DNA from: Strigamia acuminata
Lineage: Eukaryota > Arthropoda > Chilopoda > Geophilomorpha > Linotaeniidae
NCBI GenBank assembly: GCA_949358305.1
Contig: OX442314.1
Span: 38,475,211-38,539,210, forward strand
Reading direction: 5' to 3'
Length of the DNA stretch: 64,000 nt
Under the pieces are notes generated by a model. It was given only the letters and a program-made list of their open reading frames with translations. It made no database searches and was not told the origin of the DNA. The position numbers and the translations under genes are program-made. Below are positions 1-9,722 of the stretch, in pieces (the stretch's first letter is position 1; the number at the start of each line of letters is the position of its first letter).

Positions 1-559
1 ATTTTTTAAAGTTATTTCGAAAGCACTTCAGTAGATGGGGGGGGGGGGGATCAAACAGCAAAAAAAATTGTTTTCCATTGTCATTAAGATAAGGGCTCGC
101 AGTGAAAAATTTCACGAACTGGAATACCACTTCCAAGTCACAATAAGAAAACTATCAAAATTATCACGAACCGGAACAACATTTTCCATAATTTTACTTG
201 TTTGCTCCGGTTTATCTCAAGACAGAAATTCTATTGAAGAAAAACTGTTTATTTGGAATTAATATTTATTTCAAACGACAATACTGTCCCAAAACTTTAG
301 TCTCCACCCACCTTTAATGCCACCACTTCGACTTCCATGTCCTGTTATTGAATTTTACAAAGGTAATTCACAAACATAATTCGCCGAGTGTGTGCTGAAA
401 ATCTTGTTAAACGCATGGATAAATAAATGAAAGAAAGACAATGCGAAACGGGATGCGCGTTTGTTTATTCGAAACCGCAAATAAAAAATAAAAAATATGT
501 ATATATATATATTTATACAGTATATCGACAGACAAGAAAATCCGACAAACGGTGCCGTT

Positions 560-1903
560 TCACGAACTGGCGTGCGTGTCTTCCCAATCGTCGATGAAAT
601 ACTGCGGACGATCCACATTTTCCAGGAAAAAATCTGCGTGGTCCCGGTCGATGTCCTCGATCTTAGAGATCAATCGGGTCAAAAATTCGGGAATTGCGAC
701 CGCTTTCATGAACATTTTGACACCGTCTGGTCCCCACGCCTGCACATATCGTTTTTCTATGGGCAGATTCGCGCGAGTAAGTGGAGTACCTGTGTACAAT
801 AATTAAAATTAGTTTAGTAAAAAATGAACAAACAAGTTAGACTGCGATGTGGCCAAAAAATTATAATTAATTACAGAATAAAAGGAAAGAAAACACTCAT
901 CGCAGTTTCGTGATAGGGGCGGGATGACGACGACGACAACCGCTACAGACAAACATGGTGTAATTTTCTCGGTTGGCCTATGTCCGCCCCACAGATTCTC
1001 CGTGTACTGAACAGAAACACGATGTGCAATCCATCTGCGAACTAGTCGACTTCGTGCAGTAAAGACTGTTGCATTCGCTTTCCTTGATGTCTCGTTTCTC
1101 GCGATACAAGGCCGTCTGAAATTTCAGTCAAACACGAATGAACAAATTAATGAGAGCGGCGGAAAAGATCCTCCTCCCTTACATTGAACGGATCCGGTTT
1201 GTCACTGTCCGATGACGACGATGATTTCGTAGTGGGAATCGGCTCGTGTCCACGTATTTGCTTAGTCTCGCGTTTGCGCTTGCTCTCCGCAATGCTAGCG
1301 GTTAAACCGCGATCGCGCTTGATCCCGCGTCCTCGAGCGGTGCCGTGACCATGTCCGACACGACCGCCTTTGTTTCCACCGTTTCCATCGCCTTCGTCTT
1401 CGTCTTCGATGTCGCTATCGTCATCGTCGTCGAGTTGTGTCTTCCCGAACAAAAACTTCAGGGCCGGAGCTTGTCGATCGAAATTGATGGGTTGCTGAAA
1501 ATAAAACAAACAGGCGGGCAATCGATCAATCTGGTTGCCCGGGCAGGTCCTTGGGGCAAGACACTCACATTCTTGTTCCATAGCGTGTATCCTTCTCGCA
1601 ACAGCTCCATAACCTCTGGTGTTACCACGATTGCCTAGAGAGAAAATCTCAAAGGTGAATAAACCGAATCGTTTTTCTCTCACCTCATCATCCTTCTTCT
1701 TCTTGTTCCCCTGCTGTTGCCGTGCACCACTGTGGTGGGGGGGGGGGGGAACCACCTCTCCTCCTCGCGCCCTCCCTACTCAGCTTCAGAAATGTGGGCA
1801 GTACGTCGAATTTGTGTGTCTGATGCAAATGATAGCTCAGATCTTCTGGTTGTGTGTTACACAAAGGACAGTCGTCCGCCATCTCCCTCGTTAACATCAG
1901 TGC
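560..1903 (-). CDS. Spliced gene of unknown function: C2H2-like finger, acidic and Arg/Gly-rich region (3' exons)
   Basis: I do not recognise this protein. On the minus strand a chain of exons with GT-AG borders can be read. Exon 1903-1780 encodes a finger-like motif (CPLC, then HLHQTH) and ends LPTFLKL. Exon 1713-1684 is Lys-rich. Exon 1634-1569 encodes 22 residues (AIVVTPEVMELL...). Exon 1494-1183 encodes a DDDDD acidic stretch, a Gly/Arg-rich patch and a Ser run. Exon 1115 to ~978 is Cys-rich (ECNSLYC, DCTSCFC). Exon 789-560 ends the protein with an acidic tail and stop TGA. The donor between the last two exons is not settled, and the 978 stop may be an alternative end. A host gene or a gene carried by a large element are both possible. 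The mix of finger, acidic and basic parts suggests a nuclear role, which is only inference. Confidence 0.5.
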
Positions 1904-2262
1904 CTGTTGAAGAAGAGATGAACGATTGAGATGAACATGTCAGCGGAAATAAACAAAGAAAAAAAAATTGATTAATAAATAAATGAACAGATAAATAAAT
2001 AAATACAGTGTAAGCGCGTAGCCCAGACGTAGGGTGGGACCCAGAAACTTGTCCAGTTCGGATGCACCGCTTTGCCCGGATTCCGGAAGGGGGAGTCGTC
2101 CGAACCAAAGAGTAAATCTAACATTGCTCCTTCTTGGTTGGGCCCGGGCCCGGGCAAACTTGTCCGGACGGTGTTACGTCCGAGCTATGCGGCTTACGTT
2201 GTAAATAAAGGCGAACAAACGAGTCGCGCGCGTACGCGCAAGGAAGTACCCGGCAAAAGTTC

Positions 2263-3597
2263 TCAAAGTTGCCAACGTGATTGCGCAACAAGTCCCTGGC
2301 CGATTTGACTTTTCCAACGCTGTGCATGTGCATATGTACATATGTCGACTTTGGGGCCCTTCGGGACTTGGTTTGAGTCTGGACACAACCAACACATCCC
2401 TCTCCTGGTATCGATGACGGGCTTGTCCTAAACGAGAAAGACGATTGAACGAACGAACGAACGAATGAGCAAAGTGTCGTTGTTGTTACCTTTCTGTGGT
2501 CATAGGACGACCAAATGGCCTGTTGCGACGCACTGGTGGTCACGCGTTGCGATGTACTGGTGGTCACGCGTTGCGATGTACTGGTGGTCACGCGTTGCGA
2601 TGTACTGGTGGTCACGGGTTGCGATGTACTGGCGGTCGTGAGTTTTTCCTCGACTGCATTCAACCTTTGATTAAAGGTGCGGAGTTCTTCCGTAAGATTC
2701 GTTACGATTTGTGCGTATTTGATCCCGTGTCCCTCTTCTCGTTGGTATAGGAAATCTACGCGTTTTTTTAAAGCCGTTATATCCCCCGTTCTCGGCGTCG
2801 TCGATGGTGGGTCTATGTTGGGCCTCTCACCCATGACATCATCAAAAATATCATACCAAGGGCACCGTGACAACATTTTGGCTGTAACAAAATTATTAAA
2901 TATAATAAATAAAATTTTCATGCTTATTTTGTGATTTTATTTTTTTAAAATAAATACCATGAAAAGTTGCAAATGCTTCTTCATCTGGACGCAATGCCTC
3001 TTCTGTGTTGTTCATCATTTGTTTGGTTTTTTTGTAGCAATCCTCCATGCTAGCAAATTTGTTTTTAATTTGCAGTACTGTGCAGACAATTTGGGGATGG
3101 CTTTCCAAATATTTCTTGAAAAAAGTGGATTTGCCTGATGACTAAAATAATACACAAAACATTTTAGTTAGTTTGAAATAAAGTTTTGAAATAAAACATG
3201 TGAAATATTGACCAAGTGATGAGTATTTACCTTAAAATTGTTGTAGTTATCCATGACATCAACAGCAAGACACATGGATTCATCATTTGTCCACTTCCTT
3301 AATGTTCTAGTCCCACCATCAGTTGTTTTCATGCCAATTACAAGGTGGTTGCACCAAATGGGCCCTGTAATGTTTTTTCTTTTTAACCTGTCTTGTGAGC
3401 GGCCAGTCCATAAATTCCTGGGCCCTTCTTCTCCAGTCGAAAATTGCCTCTCGCAATTGAGCCTTTTGATATGGGTCCAGTCTACTCTGGAACAATTCTT
3501 GTGCGGCCGTCGTGATGTGCAGACATTGTTTCCATAAATCACAATACTCACGAAATCTTCGGTTGGCCTCATTGCATATTGCTCGAATAATGCATTG
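2263..3597 (-). CDS. Spliced gene with Myb/SANT-like DNA-binding domain and coiled coil; contains a frameshift
   Basis: Exons read on the minus strand: 3597 to ~3385 (RRFREYCDLWKQCL..., helical), about 3375-3231 (RKWTNDESMCLAVDVM), 3141-2958 (FFKKYLESHPQIVCTV, then MEDCYKKTKQMM), 2881-2490 (MLSRCPWYDIFDDVM..., coiled coil, Thr/Ser repeats) and 2427-2263 (CWLCPDSNQVPK, stop). The W-T-N-D-E start, the lysine-rich third helix and the Y-K-K-T-K end across exons 2 and 3 fit a trihelix/Myb-SANT-like DNA-binding domain, as seen in DNA-transposon accessory proteins and transcription factors. The reading frame shifts by one near 3380 in an A-rich run, so this copy may be dead or the assembly may have an indel. 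A Lys/Glu-rich ORF at 3837-3640 could be a further upstream exon. It may be one gene with the 560-1903 exons, but I cannot join them in frame. Confidence 0.5.
2530..2640. repeat. 24-bp coding tandem repeat
   Basis: The unit TACTGGTGGTCACGCGTTGC plus GATG is repeated about four times. It lies inside the exon 2881-2490 and encodes TTSTSQRV-type octapeptides on the minus strand. The length is a multiple of three, so copy number can vary without breaking the frame. Confidence 0.8.
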
Positions 3598-4070
3598 CTG
3601 CAATCTCCGGGATAGGCAGGGAATGATTCATTCTCGGAGTTATCTTTCTGGTATCGCTTCCATGTGAGGTTGTTTGGGTTTAACCTCCATCTTCGCCTTT
3701 TGCTGTGCCGCTCGTTCTCTTTCCTTTATTACTTCCTTGGCTTTCAACGGGTCTCCCTTTCTATGGGCGCAAGATCCTTGGTTTCCCGGTTTCCCAGTCG
3801 GGACCTGGGTTCGGGTTTTTGTGAAACCAAAAGCCAAAATCCAGGATTGAAAGTCATGGGTAGTGATTGCCTCAGAAATGAAGCTGTGTGGATGTAGGAT
3901 TCTGGTTAGAGAATCCCTAAGGGTGTATTAAGGTGAGCTATTGTATTAATGTGGAAAAGGTCTGTTTTTAACAAGCGGAAGTCCCGGATGGTTTTATATT
4001 AAGGGTTATTTGACTATTGACTCTGGGTTAGGAACAACGGCCTGCTCCCTCGGTTGGCCCTCGCGTCCTC

Positions 4071-4370
4071 GAGAATGTCAAAGCGAAGATTCAAGACAAA
4101 GAAGGTATTTCACTCTCGATTTCGCCATCGAAAACGTTAAGGCCAAGATCCAGGATAAGGAACGTATTCCACCAGAAGGCAGAGTGGGGAAAACAACTTT
4201 TGTGAAAAATAGCTGTCCGAGCTCCCAAAAGTCAGGGACAAAAAGAGTCGGACCCCTAAGTCGAGTAGCGGTCGCAGTCCATGGGCTCAGCATGGACGCT
4301 GCGAACGGCGAGTCCGTGGCGATCCGCAATGCACCCTCGCCTCACTGAAAACGTGAAGGCGAAAATCCAA
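4071..4370 (+). pseudogene. Shuffled ubiquitin-repeat fragments (polyubiquitin-derived)
   Basis: Three short blocks encode the same ubiquitin helix. At 4071-4109 it reads ENVKAKIQDKEGI. At 4127-4177 it reads IENVKAKIQDKERIPPE. At 4347-4370 it reads ENVKAKIQ. This helix is almost invariant in ubiquitin, so the assignment is safe. The second and third blocks are 217 bp apart, close to one 228-bp ubiquitin unit. The first and second are only 59 bp apart, so units have been deleted or shuffled. There is no intact 76-residue unit and no continuous frame. DNA between blocks two and three (about 4205-4290) resembles 56835-56915, part of a BEL/Pao gag remnant, so the fragments seem fused to retroelement sequence. 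Confidence 0.7.
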
Positions 4371-4470
4371 TATACCGGACTGCACCACTGATTGCAATCC
4401 GAGGTTTAGCATCACGGTCTGATGTTAACTGGGCTAAGGCTACTCGACGGGTCCACGCTCTCTCACAAGG

Positions 4471-4680
4471 GTGTCTCACCACCGCATCTGCGTCTACCGG
4501 GCAAATGATGATGATAAAATCGATGAGTTTTCATTTTTCCTGGAGGACTGGAAAAAGATAAAAGATGGGACAAGAATTCCAGTCAGCCTGGAGCTGGATT
4601 TCAATGATCCACCTACTTTTAAAGTTAGCATGGAGAAGCACACGGATCAGAATGGAGAAACAGTTTTTCTCCTTAAATAA
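4471..4680 (+). CDS. Small ORF of unknown function, 69 aa
   Basis: The ORF starts MSHHRICVYRANDDD and ends with TAA. It is charged and could form a small beta-rich domain. AT-rich sequence with AATAAA-like signals follows within 40 bp. It may be a 3' exon of something upstream. I do not recognise it. The only evidence for coding is residue composition and the placement of a possible polyadenylation signal. Confidence 0.25.
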   Translation: MSHHRICVYRANDDDKIDEFSFFLEDWKKIKDGTRIPVSLELDFNDPPTFKVSMEKHTDQNGETVFLLK

Positions 4681-4844
4681 TTGAATTCATTAGCATACAT
4701 GTATTTTTAATAAAATAATAAAACTAAAACAAATTACTTGTAATCAATTAAGTGACACTTTTAAACATTTTTTGAACAGTCTGCTGGCCGAAAAACAGCG
4801 ATATCTCGAAAACGGCCGGTCAGATCGGTCTGAAACTTGGAAAT

Positions 4845-5300
4845 TCATTCGATTCGAGGCTGATTTACCCTATGCACCATGAATGGTGCTGAAAGTCGAA
4901 ATGTCTTCAGATTGCTTGATGTCGTACTGGAGGATTGAAGGCTGGTTGAAGATTCAGAATGTGCACTTTTCATCTTCAATCGATTAAATTCCGAGAGAAG
5001 ATGGTCGCTGACTCCCTTTAATGTGAAATCCGCGTCGGACCAATGATAAATTGTTTGCACAGTCGCCTCATAAGAATCCGGTAATAAATCCAAAAGCTGG
5101 TAGGCGACATCCGAATCCGAAAATGTCACTTTTAAATTTGTCAAAACTGCACGGGCTTTGGTGATCTGACTTATGAAAACGGACATGTCTTCATTCGGAA
5201 GCAATTTCATATTTAAGAACTCTCGACGAAGTCCAGCGATGCGGGCTCGGGAAGACGATTGAAATGTCGCTTTCAATGCCACCCAGGCATCGCGCGCAGA
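4845..5300 (-). pseudogene. Ty1/copia gag fragment (UBN2-type)
   Basis: The minus strand reads ALKATFQSSSRARIAGLRRE, then FLNMKLLPNEDMSVFISQI, then LLDLLPDSYEATVQTI. This is the classic middle of a copia-type Gag: the L-x-R-x-F-x-x-x-K-L-x-x..M-x-x-H/F-I block followed by LL-x-x-LP-x-x-Y. Gag packages element RNA into virus-like particles. The zinc knuckle, protease and pol are missing, and no LTR is recognisable next to it. It is an isolated remnant lying just downstream of a gypsy gag in the same orientation. Confidence 0.7.
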
Positions 5301-5334
5301 GTCCGAAGCTCACACACTGTCCTGATATTGTGGC

Positions 5335-5990
5335 TCAACCGTTTGAAGCGGTCATCGCGAAGCTGTTTTCGAGGCTGATCCCACATATCGTCTTTAACCA
5401 GAAGTTGGACCGTTGAACCTTCTTGGAGTCAACTTGATCCACAGACTTATTGGTCGATGTCGCTTCCAGCAATGTTTTCGACTGCGAATTGACTTGCTCG
5501 GATTGTTTCGTCATCTCGATAGCCTTCGCCAATGTCAGGTTGCTTTGAAGTTGAAGCTTCTTTGCCGTCGCCTTGTCCCGAATGCCATTCACAATCTTGT
5601 TGCGGATAAACTCGTCATACAATGCATCAAAATTGCAGTGTTTGGCCGCCGTATGCAATGCCGTGATGTATTCGTCCATTGTCTCATCGTTCTTTTGCTG
5701 GCGGTTGTAGAACATGGCTCGCTCATAAATCACGTTTCTTGTTGTAACAAATTTTGCCTCAAAAGCTGCCTTCACTTTTGCGTAATCGTGCTTGTCCGGA
5801 TCCGCCAATTTGAATGAAGCATAAATGTCATTTGCTGTGTCTCCCATGTGGTAAAGGAGTGAAGCCACTTGCTTTTTGCCTGGCTGTGTCCAAATCCACC
5901 ATGGAGCGAAATAACTCGAATCGGGCAATCCATCGGGGCCAATCTGCAGCATTCTTGAAGTCAAATTCATCCGGTGGTTTGCAAATGTTG
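5335..5990 (-). pseudogene. Ty3/gypsy gag fragment
   Basis: The ORF encodes a gypsy capsid-like region: KKQVASLLYHMGDTANDIY, then KVKAAFEAKFVTTRNVIYER and FYNRQQKNDETMDEYITAL, ending in a Gln/Ser-rich stretch before any zinc knuckle. This pattern (length plus L-x-x-x-G-x-x-A and the F-x-x-R-x-Q block) is typical of Ty3/gypsy Gag of animals. The frame is open for about 210 residues but the C-terminus (knuckle, protease) is lost. A possible PBS and short LTR lie just upstream (6250-6430), so this may be the 5' end of a truncated element. Confidence 0.7.
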
Positions 5991-6259
5991 TGCTCCACTT
6001 TTACCATGACTGGTGGAATGTTTTTTCTTCCTTCTCCTCCTCTTGGTCTTTTAGTATGGACTCAATGATGAGTAAGGCTACAATTTTTTGTCTTCTTCAA
6101 ACAAAAGGCACATTTTCCGGCTCGAGCTCGCGCATCAACGTCGCCCCTGTTGCTTACGATTGCACGTCGTTTTCAGTCCCAAATGTCCGATTTTTGTATT
6201 GCCTACCGTCCTAATTGACTTTACTCTACCCAGTTGATCTTTCCAACCAATTTCCAGTG

Positions 6260-6430
6260 TGTTTTCCGCTGCCACCATGTGTTATTAGTTGCTCAAATCT
6301 GGAAGCTGACAAATGAGTAGAGACACACCATGACAGTCTAAAAAACAACAACTAGTGCCGCCTTTTAATGGTACACATAACTACAATACAATAACGCCAT
6401 CTGGCGTGATAAATACACAACATATCACAC
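6260..6430 (-). repeat. Possible short gypsy LTR with primer-binding site
   Basis: On the minus strand a TGTGTGATATG...ATAACACA segment of about 155 bp is followed by TGGTGGCAGCGGAAAAC, which looks like a gypsy primer-binding site, and then by the gag region. Only one copy is present here, so the LTR edges cannot be verified. Confidence 0.35.
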
Positions 6431-6438
6431 AAGTGCTT

Positions 6439-7440
6439 TTAAATAATTTCTGAAAACGCTGTGTCTAGCGCGGTGACGAAGTCTTGTGTGAAACGAGGGT
6501 TTGCTACTGGCCACCAAATCGTCGCTCGGGCAAGCGATTTGGTGCAGACAATACCAAAATGTCCGGCTTGTAATTCCGTCAATACAGCCTTGCGAAGCGA
6601 AAAAGGAACCACGAGTCGATTGGACAGGAACAGGAAGTCGCCATGCGTAGAAAACGAGTCTCGGTTCTTGTAGTACGGTGCCAATTCGGATATTTTACTT
6701 TTCTAGCCGGTTTGTATGGCCAGTCGTACAGCTTGGAGCTCAGAATCTGCGCTGTACGCAGCTGTAAGAGCAGTCTGCGAAATGGGTAATTTTGCCAAAG
6801 AGAGGGAAAAAATATTATTAATCCCCAAGTCGAGATCTTCACGATCATCGACGACGGGCTGCGGGTTGCGCGAAAGTCTGTCTGCGACCGTGTTGTCGCT
6901 GGCTGGAACGTGCTCGATAGCGTAGTCATATGCTGATAAAAATACAGCCCAGCGATGGAGGCGGGCAGTAACAATTTGGTTACACCCTTTTCGTTCGCCA
7001 AAGATGGACACAAGAGGTTTATCATCTGTGCGAAGGACGAACTTCCGCCCAAACAAATGGTGATGAAACTTGCGCACACCATAGATGATGGCGAAGCCCT
7101 CGCGCTTGATTTGTGCGTGGTTTTTCTGAGCGGATGAAAGCAGCGAACTGGCGAAGGCGATAGGACGATGGATGCTATTTTGTAAATGAGAAATGAAGGT
7201 CCCAACTCCGACAGGAGATGCGTCAGCGGTTAGATACAGTTCTTTGCTTGCGTCGTAGTGCATCAGTGCCGACTCAGCGGTCACTGATGTTTTTCAGTTG
7301 TCCAAGCCGTCTCCTGCTCGTCCGTCCACGTCCACGGCGTGTCATCGCATGTGAGCCAGTACAGGGGTTCGAGAAGGGTCGAAAGGTTGGGCACAAATCG
7401 TCCGTAGTAATTTATTAACCCGAGGGGGAATGTGGAAAGA
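6439..7440 (-). pseudogene. Ty3/gypsy pol fragment: end of RT, RNase H, start of integrase
   Basis: Reading from 7440 down, the minus strand encodes LINYYGRFVPNLSTLLEPLY, the conserved end of gypsy reverse transcriptase. A frameshift around 7290 follows. Next comes RNase H (LTADASPVGVGTFISH, then RPIAFASSLL and LRTDDKPLVSIFGE). The zinc-binding N-terminus of integrase follows at 6684-6439 (LQAGHFGIVCTKSLARATIWW, the H of an HHCC motif). The catalytic core of integrase is absent. Upstream RT is missing too. This is a truncated, frameshifted copy, separate from the gag at 5335-5990, because pol lies upstream of gag in the reading direction. Confidence 0.8.
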
Positions 7441-8270
7441 CAAAAAGGCATAAGAAGAGGTGTAGGAAAAACAAGAATGTTGCTTTAATGAAAGCAAAGA
7501 ACGATGAATATCAATTAGCGCTTAATGAACTGATATTGGATAATGAAAAAACTGAAATAGAGTGGTATTTAAGTTTACACAGATGAACATGTTGAATTCT
7601 GACCATTATTTGGGATGTAATCATGTTTAATCGGACCAGCTTTTGTTTCTCATTTGGGAAATTGCGGAATAATCGAATGGATTGCATTGTTGTTTATTCT
7701 TTTATTCCGGTGTAACCAAGTACGTTATGGGAGAGAATAACTTGCAACCCTAGGTAAATGCATTTTCGGGGCGTGATTGGTATATTGCGCAGTGACGGGG
7801 TTTTTGCGTATCCAGGTTATCCTTCTGTCAGGTTTAGATCATATGTTGATCAGAGGGGGTTTGTAGGGTTTTGAGATCAAGCATATGACTAAAGTTTGGG
7901 TCGTGCCTTTCCGAATTAGCACGATCGCGGCGCAACGTGATTCTTGTCGTATATTGTCTCGAGATTGAGAGCCGGCTGTTTCTGGTTTGATTATTACGCG
8001 TGTTATGTTCCCACAGTTGGCTCATGCCTTGCGATAATTATCTCGGTTGTCGTCTGCTCGAAAGAGCTTATTGTTTAGTTTGTTTTGGCTGCTTATCGAT
8101 TGATAATGTTGCCTTTTATGTAAAGGACAAATCAATGTTGATTATCCATTAATTTGTTCTCATGTTTTATGTATTTGACTTGTGAAGAACAAATCACAAG
8201 CCAAAACCACTTGTCTTTATGATTTGGCAGAATAAAGATGTCTGCCACCAAGTTTTAGGTTTGGCAAGTT
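7441..8270. other. Stretch without recognisable gene
   Basis: About 800 bp of mildly AT-rich DNA. Only short ORFs are present and none resembles a known family. It probably contains decayed element sequence lying between the two gypsy remnants on either side. Confidence 0.5.
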
Positions 8271-8279
8271 GGAAAACCA

Positions 8280-8800
8280 TGTCTCACTCTTTTTGGACTG
8301 CACTCACAACGATTAAGCGTCGCGTAATGGTGCCAACTTTGAGTCAATGCCAGACTTCGAAATGTTCAACCCCAAAAACTGGATACAAGAACGCATGAAT
8401 TTGCACTTTGAACGTTTTAATGTCAACCCAGCTGAGTCAACTCTTTTAGGAGTTGGTCTAAATTTTCGAGATGTGTGACATTTGTGAGTCCCGTCAGAGC
8501 TGAGTCATCTATGTACGGCTGCGTGTTGCCCACTCCCGCCGTGAGAGTGTCCATTTACCTGAAAGTCCCTGCAATGAACCTAGACTGCAGCTGAAAGTTG
8601 TCCCTGGTTCCAGCCACCGCTCCTACCTCAAAGCAAAGCTCCCACAACCCCTATATTCTGTAGGCAAATGTGGTTGCTGACTTTCCCTTCTTCTGGGAAG
8701 CCTGGCTAAACCTGTCAAACTTTGCATGCCTAGTCTCCCTTACTCCAAACCAAGCAATTAACATCTTTTTAAAGTCCTCATGTTTCTCACAATCTATTGT
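8280..8800 (-). pseudogene. Degenerate gypsy-type remnant: gag piece and RT palm
   Basis: No long ORF survives, but the minus strand gives FKKMLIAWFGVRETRHAKF and FDRFSQASQKKGKSATTFAY (gag-like) at about 8800-8590. It then gives QPYIDDSALTGLTNVTHLEN, with the YIDD palm motif of reverse transcriptase at about 8508-8519, followed by LTLKRSKCKFMRSCIQFLGL and ISKSGIDS, which match the K-C-x-F...FLG-x-x-I-S-x-x-G-I block of gypsy RT. Stops and frame changes make it a pseudogene. The region between the gag and RT pieces is deleted. Confidence 0.6.
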
Positions 8801-8989
8801 ATTTGGAAACAACTAGTTTGACTTTGTAGAGCTGATGTTAACTGGTTTGGTCGTTGTCTGCGTTTGCAATCTCTTTGATCAAACAAAGTTAAACTGATTA
8901 TTTGAGATTGGAAAAGAAGCATGCGTACGCAACAAAGTTACATTGAACAGTGAGTTTTATTTAAAACAGGATATGCAAATTGATAATCT

Positions 8990-9165
8990 CGTCCCCCCTT
9001 TATACAATAAAATAGAACAACCCGTTTACAAAGTGGGCCAACGAGTTGACCCCTTGGCGACCAAACATGGCGTCACCTCGGCTGCTGTTTTGGTGATCTC
9101 TGGTTCCTTCACGACCTCCGTATCGCAGATGTATGTGTGATGGTTGCGATCGCACTTCTTGCACT
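8990..9165 (-). pseudogene. BEL/Pao gag remnant, downstream half (second half at 25011-25290)
   Basis: The minus strand from 9165 downwards reads CKKCDRNHHTYICDTEVVKE, then ITKTAAEVTPCLVAKGSTRW. CKKC...HHTYIC is the second zinc knuckle of a BEL/Pao Gag. The upstream knuckle is found at 25100-25200, on the far side of the 15.8-kb ISL2EU insertion. Read across the insertion with one copy of the 2-bp duplication, the frame is continuous, which shows that one gag was split by the transposon. Confidence 0.75.
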
Positions 9166-9183
9166 AGACAAGATCCGCGATAC
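9166..9183 (+). repeat. Left terminal inverted repeat of the ISL2EU element
   Basis: AGACAAGATCCGCGATAC matches the complement of 24993-25010 at all 18 positions. It is preceded by the target duplication CT. Confidence 0.85.
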
Positions 9184-9412
9184 GAAAGGGCGCATGCGCG
9201 AGACACGTTGCGCCATCTGGTATCGAAATAGAAAATCTGTCAGTACTGAAAGTACCTATTTGTTGACGTTTGTTGATGAGTGTATGAGCCTGTTTTAAAT
9301 TTGTTTTACCATATTATGTACTTAATAAAAATAAATAAAACTATCATTTTCTCTTTTTATATTCAGTTTAACTGTCTGAACAAAATAAAAATAATAAAAA
9401 GCAAATGCATTA

Positions 9413-9580
9413 AAACTTGTTTACCATATTAGAAGTCAACAAAAACAATAAAAAATAAAAATTCAAACTTGTTTACAATATTATAAATCAACAAAAACAA
9501 TAAAAAATCAAAATTCAAACTTGTTTACAATATTATAAATCACAAAAACAATCAAAAATCAAAAATAAAAAATTAAAACA
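9413..9580. repeat. AT-rich tandem repeat, about 57-bp unit, three copies
   Basis: The unit begins AAACTTGTTTAC and runs through CAAAAACAATAAAAAATC. It repeats about three times with small changes. It sits in the leader of the YqaJ gene inside the ISL2EU element. Confidence 0.7.
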
Positions 9581-9722
9581 GGTGTTCAGGGGAGGAAATT
9601 GCATTACCCTGTCTTGTCTTATTTGACCCAAAACCCCTTTTCACACCTACTTGTTATATGTCCCCTTTCAATAAAGCATATTCAGTCTGCACCTTAAACA
9701 GTCAACAGGTGGAATTTTGAAA

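Noticed and set aside
1345-1638. Plus-strand ORF rich in Val/Phe
   Set aside because: It is the antisense of the acidic and Lys-rich exons on the minus strand.
3362-3390. 23-nt GT...AG 'intron' (GTTAAAAAGAAAAAACATTACAG)
   Set aside because: Too short for an animal intron, and removal gives the wrong frame with an early stop; a one-base indel in the A run explains the frame change.
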